Positions 1 through 7,688 of a DNA stretch of 10,061 bases are shown piece by piece. Source of the DNA: Acidobacteriota bacterium (lineage in GTDB: Bacteria > Acidobacteriota > UBA6911 > RPQK01 > JADFOI01). The stretch is taken from contig JAUXKG010000054.1 in NCBI GenBank assembly GCA_030624355.1, positions 1 to 10,061 of the forward strand, given 5' to 3'. Position numbers and translations under genes: made by a program. Each line of letters begins with the position of its first letter. Within the stretch, counting starts at the first letter, position 1. Below the pieces are notes generated by a model that did not search any database, was not told the DNA's origin, and saw only the letters and a program-made list of their open reading frames with translations.

Positions 1-1
1 G

Positions 2-313
2 TTTCTATTCGTGATCATGCTGGTCAGCGTGCGCGAGGTGGAAAGACAGAGAAAGGTGGGCCCGCAGTGGAAAACGGCACTGGTCCTGGGAGTGGTTTTG
101 TCGGCTGAGCTGGTCTTTCTGGTGGTTAAAGGCACTGACGGTTTCGACACCGAGTTAGCCGGTCAGGGATTGATTGTTCAGGCCCAGACCCTGAATACCG
201 AATCAGTGGGTATGCTTCTCTACAGTACCTATCTGCTGCCTTTCGAGATTGCTTCTGTCTTGTTGTTGGTGGCCATCGTGGGGGCCGTCGTCTTGTCCAT
301 GAAGGAGATTTGA
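2..313 (+). CDS. nuoJ: NADH-quinone oxidoreductase subunit J, C-terminal part (5' end outside window)
   Basis: This is the membrane subunit J of respiratory complex I; only the last 103 residues are visible. The open frame runs from base 2 with no start, so the gene begins upstream. The first residues (FLFVIML) resemble the conserved helix-3 region of NuoJ, a helix at the junction between the quinone module and the antiporter-like arm. A charged loop (REVERQRK) and two further hydrophobic segments follow, at roughly 58-81 and 181-300 in window bases, and the frame stops with TGA at 311-313. The next gene, nuoK, starts 12 bases downstream, as in the standard nuoJKLMN order. The sequence alone is poorly conserved in this half, so the call rests on the motif, the hydrophobic pattern and the position before nuoK. 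Confidence 0.9.
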   Translation, partial: FLFVIMLVSVREVERQRKVGPQWKTALVLGVVLSAELVFLVVKGTDGFDTELAGQGLIVQAQTLNTESVGMLLYSTYLLPFEIASVLLLVAIVGAVVLSMKEI

Positions 314-325
314 AGAGATCCTGCA

Positions 326-628
326 ATGGTGACGATTACTCACTATCTGGTGCTCAGTACTCTGGTGTTCTCCATTGGAGTCGTGGGGGTATTGACGCGG
401 CGCAACATCATCATCATCTTCATGTCCATAGAGCTGATGCTCAACGCCGTGAACCTGAACCTCGTTGCTTTCTCCAGTCATCTTCAGAACCTCAACGGTC
501 AGGTGTTTGCCATCTTTGTGATTACCGTTGCAGCCGCCGAGGCTGCAGTAGGTTTGGGCATCTTGATTTCTCTGTTTCGCAACAAGGAAACGATCAATGT
601 GGATCAAATTGACCTGATGAAGGGGTAG
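326..628 (+). CDS. nuoK: NADH-quinone oxidoreductase subunit K
   Basis: Small membrane subunit K of complex I (MrpC/MnhC-like), 100 residues, the usual full length for the family. Three transmembrane helices are visible, at about residues 5-23, 28-49 and 60-84. The two buried glutamates on which proton transfer depends fall at E36 (motif MSIELML) and E72 (AAAEAAVG), matching E36 and E72 of the Escherichia coli protein. The family signature N40-x2-N43-L-N45 after the first glutamate is present. The ATG at 326 gives exactly the family's N-terminus; a modest purine stretch (GAAGAG) lies upstream. It sits 12 bases after nuoJ and 3 bases before nuoL, so it is almost certainly co-transcribed and partly translationally coupled. 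Nothing is missing or odd. Confidence 0.97.
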   Translation: MVTITHYLVLSTLVFSIGVVGVLTRRNIIIIFMSIELMLNAVNLNLVAFSSHLQNLNGQVFAIFVITVAAAEAAVGLGILISLFRNKETINVDQIDLMKG

Positions 629-631
629 CCA

Positions 632-2722
632 ATGCTTGAATATCTCTGGTTGATCCCCATCTTCCCCCTGCTGGGGTTTGTCATCAATGGTGTCGTTGGA
701 CTGTGGATGGTCAGGCGAAGCGGAAGGCGGCCTGCCAAGCCTTTTGTCTATTCAGTAGCCTGTGGAAGCGTTTTTCTATCCTTTCTGGTTTCGGTAGGTT
801 GCTTTCTGGAGCTGCTGGGACTGGATGCCAGTCAGCGACTGGTCGAGCAACCGGTTTTTACCTGGATTTCAGGACTGGCCATCCGGACCGCGGGAGGGGA
901 ACTGGCCTACCTGAACATTTCCTGGGGCGTCCAATTGGATCCCCTGTCGGCTGTGATGATTCTGGTGGTGTCGGGTATCGGTTTTCTGATCCACGTCTAT
1001 TCCATTGGTTACATGGCCGGAGAGGATGGCTTCTACCGCTTTTTTGCCTACCTGAACCTCTTCATGTTCATGATGCTGACACTGGTGCTGGCTGATAACT
1101 TTCTCATGATGTTTGTGGGCTGGGAGGGAGTCGGACTCTGCTCCTATTTGTTGATCGGTTACTACATCGAGAAGAGAAGCGCAGGAGATGCAGCCAAGAA
1201 GGCCTTTGTCGTTAACCGGGTGGGAGATTTCGCCTTTATCCTGGGCATAATGATGATTTTCACCTATTTCGGAAGCCTGGATTTGACTGAGGTGATGGAC
1301 AGGGTGGCCGAGATGTTTCCCACTCCGGAAGCCGGCTGGGGAGTCCTGAGCTGGATTGCACTGTTGCTCTTTGTGGGAGCCACCGGTAAGAGTGCACAAG
1401 TCCCTCTCTACGTGTGGTTGCCCGATGCCATGGAGGGTCCCACCCCAGTGAGGGCGCTGATTCATGCCGCCACCATGGTGACGGCGGGTGTCTATATGGT
1501 GGCCCGATCGAGTGCCATCTACAGCCGGGCACCTGAAGTGCTCTTGATTGTCGCTTCGGTCGGCATTTTCACGGCCTTGCTGGCGGGCTCCATTGCGATG
1601 TTTCAGCAGGACATCAAGAGGGTACTGGCCTACTCCACCGTGAGTCAGCTGGGCTACATGTTTGCTGCCCTGGGTGTGGGTGCGGTGGCGGCCGGAATCT
1701 TTCATTTAATGACCCATGCCTTTTTCAAGGCTCTGCTCTTCCTGGGATCGGGGAGCGTGATCGCGGCTCTTCATCATGAACAGGACATGAGGAACATGGG
1801 GGGCTTGAAGAAGTACCTTCCGATCACCTGTGCCACGATGTGGATTGCCACGCTGGCCATTGCAGGAGTACCGGGCCTGGCGGGGTTCTTTTCCAAGGAC
1901 GAAATTTTGTGGCGGTCCTTCAGCAACCCGAATGGCCATCTGCTTATCTGGCTGGTGGGAATTGTGGTGGCCGGAATGACGGCCTTTTACATGATGCGCA
2001 TGATGTTCTTGACCTTCCATGGAGAAGAGAGAATGTCTGAGGAAGCGGCTCATCATGTTCATGAATCTCCCTGGGTGATGACCCTGCCGCTGGTTTTGCT
2101 GGCCGTGGGGGCGGCCCTGGCAGGGTACCTGGGACTGCCTGCCTGGTTGGGAACCAACCAATTTGAACATTTTCTGGAGCCGGTCTTTCACACTGCCTAT
2201 CGACCCCCGATCGAGGGACATTACGGGCATGGGACTGAGATTTTATTCACCGTGATTTCTGTAGCCCTGGCCGGTTGTGGAATCTATCTGGCCTACTTCT
2301 TTTTCCTGAAGCATACGGAGAAGCCGGCTCGGTTGCTGGAGAAATTCCGTGGCATTCACACGGTAGTTTTCAACAAATACTATGTGGATGAGGGGTACGA
2401 TCTGTTGTTTGTAGGTGAAGGGAAGGGCCTGTGGCGACTCTTTGGAGTCAAGAACTGGGGACGATTTCTTTCCGCCTTCGACAACAACGTGGTGGATGGT
2501 GCCGTCAATGCCAGTGCCTCCATTACCCGGATCTCAGCCTGGATTTCAGGTCAAGCCGACATCCACATTGTGGACCGTTTGGTCAATCTGGTGTCCGAGA
2601 TTCTTCTATTTTTGAGTGCAGTAGTCCGTCGGTTGCAAACCGGCCTGTTTCAAAGATACGCCCTGGCTTTTGTGATGGGACTCATTCTCATCATCAGCCT
2701 GTACCTCTACCTGGGAGTTTAG
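632..2722 (+). CDS. nuoL: NADH-quinone oxidoreductase subunit L
   Basis: Distal antiporter-like proton-pumping subunit of complex I (ND5/MrpA family), 696 residues. The N-terminal domain contains the LDPLS region (about residues 102-106) followed by the proton_antipo core. Key charged residues are in place: E165 (GWEGVGLCSYLLIG), D199 (VGDFAF), K253 (GATGKSAQVPL), K366 (HAFFKALLFL) and K422 (FFSKDEI). Their spacing closely matches E144, D178, K229, K342 and K399 of E. coli. The WLPDAMEGPTPV motif is intact. The C-terminal third holds a YYVDEGYD segment, then an amphipathic lateral-helix region and a last membrane helix after the conserved RRLQTG motif. It is longer than the 613-residue E. coli protein; the extra length is mostly in the segment before the last helix, which contains a degenerate repeat (see findings). 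Start ATG 632 is 3 bases after nuoK, with a G-rich ribosome site inside the nuoK end. Confidence 0.98.
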   Translation: MLEYLWLIPIFPLLGFVINGVVGLWMVRRSGRRPAKPFVYSVACGSVFLSFLVSVGCFLELLGLDASQRLVEQPVFTWISGLAIRTAGGELAYLNISWGVQLDPLSAVMILVVSGIGFLIHVYSIGYMAGEDGFYRFFAYLNLFMFMMLTLVLADNFLMMFVGWEGVGLCSYLLIGYYIEKRSAGDAAKKAFVVNRVGDFAFILGIMMIFTYFGSLDLTEVMDRVAEMFPTPEAGWGVLSWIALLLFVGATGKSAQVPLYVWLPDAMEGPTPVRALIHAATMVTAGVYMVARSSAIYSRAPEVLLIVASVGIFTALLAGSIAMFQQDIKRVLAYSTVSQLGYMFAALGVGAVAAGIFHLMTHAFFKALLFLGSGSVIAALHHEQDMRNMGGLKKYLPITCATMWIATLAIAGVPGLAGFFSKDEILWRSFSNPNGHLLIWLVGIVVAGMTAFYMMRMMFLTFHGEERMSEEAAHHVHESPWVMTLPLVLLAVGAALAGYLGLPAWLGTNQFEHFLEPVFHTAYRPPIEGHYGHGTEILFTVISVALAGCGIYLAYFFFLKHTEKPARLLEKFRGIHTVVFNKYYVDEGYDLLFVGEGKGLWRLFGVKNWGRFLSAFDNNVVDGAVNASASITRISAWISGQADIHIVDRLVNLVSEILLFLSAVVRRLQTGLFQRYALAFVMGLILIISLYLYLGV

Positions 2723-2725
2723 ACG

Positions 2726-4282
2726 ATGAATTTCTTTATGGAGAACATCCTCAACATTGTGTGCTTCTTCCCTCTTGTTGGGGTGGTGCTGATCATATTG
2801 TGGCCACGAGGAGAGGGAAGTGACAACGCCGTCAAGTGGATTGCCAACATCGTCTCCTTTCTCGGTTTTCTGATCTCGCTTCCCTTGATAACGCAGTTCA
2901 ACAATCCGCTGTACATCGAGGCGACCGGGATGAGATTCGTCATTCGCGCGGACTGGATCGATGCCATCGGTGCCCAGTTCCACTTCGGGATTGATGGCAT
3001 CAGCTTGCTGTTGATTCTCTTGACCACATTGATGGGCTTCATCTCCATCCTGTCTTCCTGGACGGCGATTACAGAGCGGCTTCGGGAGTATTACTGCTAC
3101 TTCCTGATTCTCCAGGTAGGCATGCTGGGTGTTTTCATGGCCCTCGACTTCTTCCTCTTTTACGTCTTCTGGGAGGTCATGCTGGTTCCCATGTATTTCA
3201 TCATCGGGGTCTGGGGGGGACCGCGCAAGCTCTATGCTGCCATCAAGTTCTTCCTCTACACCCTGGCCGGTTCCGTGCTCTTGCTGCTGGGTGTTCTGGC
3301 GCTCTACTTCTATCAGCACAGTGTTACCGGAATATGGTCGTTCGATATTTTGAAGTTTCAGCAACTGGATATTCCTATTCACCTGCAGGCCTGGATTTTC
3401 ATCGCTTTCTTTATCGGATTTGCCATCAAGGTTCCGATGTTTCCCTTCCACACCTGGCTTCCCGATGCCCACGTGGAGGCTCCCACCGCCGGTTCCGTTA
3501 TTCTGGCTGCTATTTTGCTGAAGATGGGAACCTACGGATTTGTCCGCTTGAGTCTGCCCATCCTGCCTGAGGCCACCATGCAGTTTCTGCCTTACTTATT
3601 GGGACTCTCGGTGGTGGGCATTATCTACGGCGCACTGGTGGCGATGATGCAAAAAGATATGAAGAAGCTGGTGGCATACTCTTCTGTCAGCCACCTCGGC
3701 TTTTGCATGCTGGGTGTTTTCATTGTAACGCCCGTGGCTTTGGAAGGCGGCATTCTTCAGATGATCAATCACGGTGTGTCTACTGGAGCCCTCTTCCTGC
3801 TCGTCGGGGTGATTTACGAGAGGCGCCACACGCGTATGATTGTTGACTTCGGTGGTTTGTCGCACGTCATGCCCGTGTACGCTACCGTTTTTCTGATTAT
3901 GACCCTGTCCTCGATAGGCATGCCGACTCTTAACGGATTTATTGGAGAGTTTATGGTGCTTCAGGGCGTGTTCGCCGATCCCACTTACAGGCTGTGGGCG
4001 GTTTGGGGTGCTCTGGGCATTGTTCTGGGAGCCGCTTATATGTTGTGGCTCTATCAGCGGGTCATGTTTGGTCCGTTGGAGAAGGAGGAGAACCGCGTTT
4101 TGCTCGATCTGAATTGGCGCGAGATGGCGACCTTCGTCCCCCTGATCATCCTGGCTTTCTGGATTGGACTCTATCCCAATACGTTCCTGGACTATCTCCA
4201 TGACCCGGTCAATCAGATTGTTGAGAGGGTGCGACCCGGTGAGTATAGTCCGCTTCCTGCGCAGCTGGCTCTGAGGGAGTAG
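2726..4282 (+). CDS. nuoM: NADH-quinone oxidoreductase subunit M
   Basis: Middle antiporter-like proton-pumping subunit of complex I (ND4 family), 518 residues, normal length. Hydrophobic helices fill almost the whole protein. The conserved half-channel residues are E150 (VFWEVMLVPMY), K235 (GFAIKVPMFPFH) and K266 (LLKMGTYG); the 31-residue gap between the two lysines equals that between K234 and K265 in E. coli. The signature WLPDAHVEAPTAGS follows K235, and the discontinuous-helix region NHGVSTGALFLLVG and the GMPTLNGFIGE motif are present. The frame also has an in-frame ATG at codon 5, but the ATG at 2726 has GGGAG about 9 bases upstream and abuts the nuoL stop by 3 bases, so it is preferred. 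It lies between nuoL and nuoN in the canonical order. Confidence 0.98.
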   Translation: MNFFMENILNIVCFFPLVGVVLIILWPRGEGSDNAVKWIANIVSFLGFLISLPLITQFNNPLYIEATGMRFVIRADWIDAIGAQFHFGIDGISLLLILLTTLMGFISILSSWTAITERLREYYCYFLILQVGMLGVFMALDFFLFYVFWEVMLVPMYFIIGVWGGPRKLYAAIKFFLYTLAGSVLLLLGVLALYFYQHSVTGIWSFDILKFQQLDIPIHLQAWIFIAFFIGFAIKVPMFPFHTWLPDAHVEAPTAGSVILAAILLKMGTYGFVRLSLPILPEATMQFLPYLLGLSVVGIIYGALVAMMQKDMKKLVAYSSVSHLGFCMLGVFIVTPVALEGGILQMINHGVSTGALFLLVGVIYERRHTRMIVDFGGLSHVMPVYATVFLIMTLSSIGMPTLNGFIGEFMVLQGVFADPTYRLWAVWGALGIVLGAAYMLWLYQRVMFGPLEKEENRVLLDLNWREMATFVPLIILAFWIGLYPNTFLDYLHDPVNQIVERVRPGEYSPLPAQLALRE

Positions 4283-4285
4283 TCG

Positions 4286-5782
4286 ATGGCTGAGATTCCG
4301 AATAATGTATGGGACTTTCTGAGGGAGAATGCGGCGGCCATCGGTCCGCAGCTGCATTTGATCCTCGGGGGATCAGTCATCCTGTGTCTGGATTTTCTCA
4401 TACCGGCGGCCCAAAAGCGGCTATTTGCCCTGTTTTCGCTGATCAGCTTGTTGATGGCCTCCGGCCACTTGTATCTCATGTGGGGGAGCGGCCCCGGATC
4501 TGCCTTTTACGACATGGTTGCGGTAGACCCTTTCTCCTCCTTCTTCAACGTTCTGTTCCTGCTTTCGGCTGTTCTGGCAGTCATCATGTCCTACCAGTAC
4601 CTGGAGGTTGAACAAGCGCAGCACAGCGAGTATTACGCTCTGCTTCTATTCGCTACATCCGGAATGATGTTCATGGCGGGTGCCATCGATCTGGTGAGCC
4701 TGTTTGTGGGCCTGGAATTGATGTCTATTTCCACCTATATTCTGGTCGGTTTTCTGCGCCGGCAGAAGCGATCCAATGAAGCCTCCATGAAGTACTTCCT
4801 GCTGGGGGCCTTCTCTACAGGAATCATCCTGTATGGAATGTCGCTCCTGTATGGCTTGACCGGAAGCACCAACCTGCACGCCATTGCTCGACAGTTGAAT
4901 CGCCTGGAGGATCCGACTCTCCTGACGCTGTCGATCTTCATGATAATGGCGGGTCTCTGTTTCAAGATTGCTGCGGTCCCTTTCCACATGTGGGTACCGG
5001 ATGCCTATGAAGGAGCACCCACCTCGATTACTGCATTCATGTCTGTAGCGGTCAAGGCGGCGGGCTTTGCCATCTTTTTTCGAATTTTCTATGTTGCTTT
5101 TGGAGAGTGGCGAGAGACCTATATCTTCGTCATGGCCGTGATCGCCATGTCGACGATGACCTGGGGAAATCTGGCGGCTTTGACCCAGCACAATGTCAAG
5201 CGACTGCTGGCCTATTCCAGCATCTCGCATGCCGGCTATGTCATGATGGGCTTGATCGCCGGTACCGATCTCGGCGTGATGGCTTCAGCCATCTATCTGC
5301 TGGCCTACACCTTCATGAACCTGGGTATCTGGTCAGTGGTGATTCTGCTTCGGCGTCAAGATATTCCCGGAGAAGAGCTCGAAGACTTCAATGGTCTTTT
5401 CTTCAAACAGCCGATAGTGGCGGTGCTGTTGCTGCTGTTTTTTCTTTCTTTGGCGGGAATTCCTCCTTTGGCTGGATTCATTGCCAAGTATTTCGTCTTT
5501 GCCGCTGTGATCGAAGTCGCCCTGAGCCCCGGAGAACCCCACTCCTCTCTAATGGTGTGGGTGGCCGTGGTGGGTGCGGCGAATGCCGTGATCTCGTTGT
5601 ACTACTACTTTCGATTTGTGGTTGCCATGTTCATGAAGGAAGACCAGGTCTCCGTGCCTTTGAGCTTCTCCGCCGGTTTGGTGGTGGCTCTGGTCATTAC
5701 GGGACTTTTGACCGTACTGATGGGAGTCTATCCGCAGCCTTTTATCGATCTTGCACAAGCGGTCGGTTTGCCCCTGATCTGA
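4286..5782 (+). CDS. nuoN: NADH-quinone oxidoreductase subunit N
   Basis: Proximal antiporter-like proton-pumping subunit of complex I (ND2 family), 498 residues, about the usual length. Visible key residues are E144 (VGLELMSISTY), K169 (SMKYFLLGAF), K227 (CFKIAAVPFHMW) and K257 (VAVKAAGFA). The 30-residue step between the last two matches K217 and K247 of E. coli. The WVPDAYEGAPTSITAFMS signature and the KRLLAYSSISHAGY motif are typical. About 14 hydrophobic segments are expected and the pattern agrees. The ATG at 4286 lies 3 bases after the nuoM stop, with GAGGGAG just upstream. This is the last gene of the complex I run; a 106-base gap with its own promoter follows, so the nuo operon probably ends here, although no clear factor-independent terminator is visible. 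Confidence 0.98.
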   Translation: MAEIPNNVWDFLRENAAAIGPQLHLILGGSVILCLDFLIPAAQKRLFALFSLISLLMASGHLYLMWGSGPGSAFYDMVAVDPFSSFFNVLFLLSAVLAVIMSYQYLEVEQAQHSEYYALLLFATSGMMFMAGAIDLVSLFVGLELMSISTYILVGFLRRQKRSNEASMKYFLLGAFSTGIILYGMSLLYGLTGSTNLHAIARQLNRLEDPTLLTLSIFMIMAGLCFKIAAVPFHMWVPDAYEGAPTSITAFMSVAVKAAGFAIFFRIFYVAFGEWRETYIFVMAVIAMSTMTWGNLAALTQHNVKRLLAYSSISHAGYVMMGLIAGTDLGVMASAIYLLAYTFMNLGIWSVVILLRRQDIPGEELEDFNGLFFKQPIVAVLLLLFFLSLAGIPPLAGFIAKYFVFAAVIEVALSPGEPHSSLMVWVAVVGAANAVISLYYYFRFVVAMFMKEDQVSVPLSFSAGLVVALVITGLLTVLMGVYPQPFIDLAQAVGLPLI

Positions 5783-5831
5783 CTTGATTCGGATCTCTGT
5801 CACCGGGCACCCGAGGGGCGCCAGGCCCGTA

Positions 5832-5860
5832 TTGATCTTCCCAAACTGGTTTGATATGAT
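5832..5860 (+). promoter_or_regulatory. Predicted sigma70-type promoter with extended -10, driving the Fo genes
   Basis: In the nuoN-atpZ gap, a -35-like TTGATC (5832-5837) is followed after 17 bases by TATGAT (5855-5860). The -10 is preceded by TG plus one base (5852-5854), the extended -10 form. This is close to the housekeeping consensus with ideal spacing. Transcription would begin near 5867, leaving a leader of about 22 bases before the atpZ start at 5889. No strong Shine-Dalgarno sequence is visible in that leader. The prediction is by motif only, and assumes a sigma70-like consensus in this organism. Confidence 0.5.
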
Positions 5861-5888
5861 CCGGTTTCTTTAGGCTGGATTTTCCATC

Positions 5889-6131
5889 ATGCCCGATAAG
5901 CACGATGATTTCTTGTCAAAGTCTTCCCACTATTTTCAAGAGACCGTCCGCAAATCGGGACCGGCTGCCGCAGCCAGCTACACCCTGGTGGGAGCGGTCC
6001 TGTTGTTGGGTGCCATTGGCTACCTGATCGACCTAAGGTATAGTACTTCCCCTTGGTTTTTGCTGGGGGGCCTTCTGCTGGGAATCGTGGTCGGCTTTTA
6101 CGAACTGGCTAAGATTGTGTGGAAAAAATGA
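5889..6131 (+). CDS. atpZ: AtpZ/AtpI family protein (ATP synthase gene 1-like)
   Basis: Small membrane protein of 80 residues, of the family often found as the first gene of ATP synthase operons. A charged N-terminus (about 1-25) precedes two transmembrane hairpin helices at about 29-47 and 54-76. The family's glycine-rich pattern is visible: GAIGYLID with the conserved Asp at the end of helix 1, a short loop STSPW, then GGLLLGIVVGF in helix 2. Members are thought to help assembly of the Fo c-ring or to form a small cation channel with AtpI (Mg2+/Ca2+ uptake is proposed in Bacillus); the exact role here is inference. It starts the atp cluster behind a likely promoter, and its stop overlaps the next start in an ATGA, which implies translational coupling. 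The ribosome site is weak, which leaves the start slightly uncertain. Confidence 0.85.
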   Translation: MPDKHDDFLSKSSHYFQETVRKSGPAAAASYTLVGAVLLLGAIGYLIDLRYSTSPWFLLGGLLLGIVVGFYELAKIVWKK

Positions 6132-6514
6132 AAATCATCGGGTTCATCATCTTCTTGTCGCTGGCTTCCTGGCTTCTGGTTTGCTGGGTGATTGTTCCTG
6201 AGGCGCCGCTTGAAATTTTTCTGGGAATGCTTGCACCATTGCTGGTCGGGATCTTTACTCTGATTTTGGTAGAGAAAATCTATCGAAGAGAACCGGCCAA
6301 GCTGACGTCCTTTATGGCAAGCGCATTTCTTGTAAAGATGGTGCTGTACGGGGTGTACGTTTTGCTTATTTTGGGTTGGTATTCATTTCAGCCCACCCCC
6401 TTCATTGTCAGTTTTTCAATCTATTTTGTGGGTCTTCACATGGTTGAGGCTCTCTATTTTCGATCCCTCTTCAATGGGGGGACGTGCGGAATGGAGTTGC
6501 GGGAAGCGGAATGA
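6128..6514 (+). CDS. atpI: AtpI-like ATP synthase accessory membrane protein
   Basis: Predicted integral membrane protein of 128 residues with four hydrophobic segments (about residues 3-23, 29-48, 63-82 and 88-108). The layout of two helix pairs separated by a basic loop (EKIYRREPAK) fits ATP synthase subunit I, an assembly factor for the c-ring. Sequence similarity in this family is low, so the identity rests mainly on size, topology and location between atpZ and atpB. The start is taken as the ATG at 6128, whose ATGA overlaps the atpZ stop; a GTG at 6119 would add three residues and is less likely. The stop likewise overlaps the preferred atpB start in another ATGA, so the three genes are probably translated in a coupled way. 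The C-terminal tail is short and acidic. Confidence 0.7.
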   Translation: MKIIGFIIFLSLASWLLVCWVIVPEAPLEIFLGMLAPLLVGIFTLILVEKIYRREPAKLTSFMASAFLVKMVLYGVYVLLILGWYSFQPTPFIVSFSIYFVGLHMVEALYFRSLFNGGTCGMELREAE

Positions 6515-7428
6515 GACCAGAGGCAGTTGCCGGAGAATCGGGTGAATTCAATGCCGCTGAGGTGATCATCGGCCATGTATCCAATACCTCCGTGGAGCAC
6601 CCTATCATCCATTTGCCTTCCCTTTTTGGTGTCAATCTGTCCGTGACCAAGCACGTCTTGATGCTGTGGATTGTTGCTGTTTCCGTGTTTGGGTTGATTA
6701 CCTGGTGTACCCGCAGGTATATGAGACAAGAGCGTCCCGTTCCCACCGGTCTCATGAACGCTGTGGAGGCGGTAGTTGTATATATTCGAGATTCAATTGT
6801 TTTACCCAACGTGGGAAAGAAGTTTCTGAACACCTGGACCCCTCTGATTTTGACCTTCTTTTTCTTCATCCTGACTTCAAACGCCATCGGGCTGGTTCCC
6901 ATATTTGATGTTTTGGGAGTTGTAGATCGCTTCATTCTTCACACCAGTGACGACTCCCTTCTGAACCAGGTCCTCCATGGGGGGACGACGGCGACCGCCA
7001 ACTACAATGTGACTGCCGCTTTAGCCATCATTACTTTTCTGTCCATCATGGTTGCCGGAACCAAGGCCCATGGGTTCTTGCAGCACTGGAAGAACCTGGC
7101 TCCTCCCGGACTGGCCTGGCCCCTTTATTTCATTCTGGTTCCCATCGAAATCATGGGAATGCTGGTCAAGCCTTTTGCTCTCACCATGCGTCTGGCGGCC
7201 AATATGACTGGGGGGCATATCGCGATCCTGGCGATTCTATCTTTCGTGTTTATCTTTGAGTCCCTGTTCGAAAGTGCCTCGGTGGGGGTGGCTGTGGGCC
7301 TTTTTGTATCGGTCCCGCTGGCTGTAGGGATATCCGGATTGGAAATCATTGTGGTGTTGGTACAGGCCTATGTTTTTACTCTGCTGACGGCTGTTTTTAT
7401 TGGAATGGCTATTAACGTTCATCATTAG
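6511..7428 (+). CDS. atpB: F-type ATP synthase subunit a
   Basis: Subunit a of the Fo sector, which forms the two ion half-channels next to the c-ring; 305 residues from the chosen start. The essential arginine is R227 in KPFALTMRLAANMTGGH. H236 stands where E. coli has E219, and E278 where E. coli has H245, the compensating His/Glu swap common outside enterobacteria. Q285 (VQAYVF), seven residues after E278, corresponds to Q252. About five to six membrane helices are visible. The polar segment at residues 131-158, between the VPIF and TATANYNVTAAL motifs, is longer than usual. The ATG at 6511 overlaps the preceding stop (ATGA) with GGGAAG upstream; a GTG at 6484 would add nine residues but has poorer spacing to its G-run. 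The gene is followed by atpE, as expected. Confidence 0.96.
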   Translation: MRPEAVAGESGEFNAAEVIIGHVSNTSVEHPIIHLPSLFGVNLSVTKHVLMLWIVAVSVFGLITWCTRRYMRQERPVPTGLMNAVEAVVVYIRDSIVLPNVGKKFLNTWTPLILTFFFFILTSNAIGLVPIFDVLGVVDRFILHTSDDSLLNQVLHGGTTATANYNVTAALAIITFLSIMVAGTKAHGFLQHWKNLAPPGLAWPLYFILVPIEIMGMLVKPFALTMRLAANMTGGHIAILAILSFVFIFESLFESASVGVAVGLFVSVPLAVGISGLEIIVVLVQAYVFTLLTAVFIGMAINVHH

Positions 7429-7451
7429 CGAATTGAACGGAGGTTACCCGT

Positions 7452-7676
7452 ATGGAAGTTATGCATTATTTTGGAGCTGCTATTGGTTTGGGTATGATTG
7501 TGATTGGAGCGGGGCTCGGCATCGGTCGATTCACGGCCGCGGCAGCGGAAAGTATCGCCCGCCAGCCGGCTGCCGCTGACAAGATTACAGGTGCAGTGAA
7601 TCTGCCGCTGTTCCTTCTCGAGGGAGTGGCGATTCTGGCTGAAGTGTTCGTGCTCTTGATCGTGTTGATGAAGTAA
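7452..7676 (+). CDS. atpE: F-type ATP synthase subunit c
   Basis: Ring-forming proteolipid of Fo, 74 residues, two transmembrane helices joined by the cytoplasmic loop ARQP (residues 36-39), which contacts the central stalk. Helix 1 shows the glycine packing motif GAGLGIG (19-25). The ion-carrying carboxylate is E57 (LLEGVA), which lies 20 residues after R37, exactly as in proteins with known function. R26 occupies the place of the glutamine used by sodium-binding c subunits, so proton coupling is the likely mode. Unusually, helix 2 has a second acidic residue, E64, plus N50, all seven residues apart. There is no signal peptide. A strong ribosome site (CGGAGG, 7438-7443) lies 8 bases before the ATG, fitting the high copy number of c per enzyme. 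Confidence 0.96.
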   Translation: MEVMHYFGAAIGLGMIVIGAGLGIGRFTAAAAESIARQPAAADKITGAVNLPLFLLEGVAILAEVFVLLIVLMK

Positions 7677-7688
7677 GAGGAGTGGGTA

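Noticed and set aside
869..1705. Long open frame on the - strand opposite nuoL (278 codons), with similar ones opposite nuoM (2606-3472, 3596-4357) and nuoN (4646-5230)
   Set aside because: Their products are rich in His, Gln, Arg and Ser with no recognisable domain, as expected from reading hydrophobic membrane-protein codons backwards. The + strand genes there have clear conserved residues.
5107..5787. 226-codon + strand frame inside nuoN
   Set aside because: It is a frame-shifted reading of nuoN, rich in Arg, Ser and Cys, without family motifs; nuoN itself is intact across this stretch.
5804..5829. GC-rich inverted repeat (CGGGC/GCCCG) after nuoN as a terminator
   Set aside because: The stem is only 5 base pairs with a 16-base loop and no T-run follows, so it does not qualify as a factor-independent terminator.
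6484..6510. GTG at 6484 as the atpB start
   Set aside because: The ATG at 6511 gives an ATGA overlap like the atpZ/atpI junction and has a better-placed GGGAAG; the nine extra residues show no family similarity.
7527..7531. Sodium-type c subunit, considered because of the extra carboxylate
   Set aside because: The position that holds Gln in sodium-binding c rings is R26, and the residue after E57 is Gly rather than Ser/Thr, so the sodium signature is absent.
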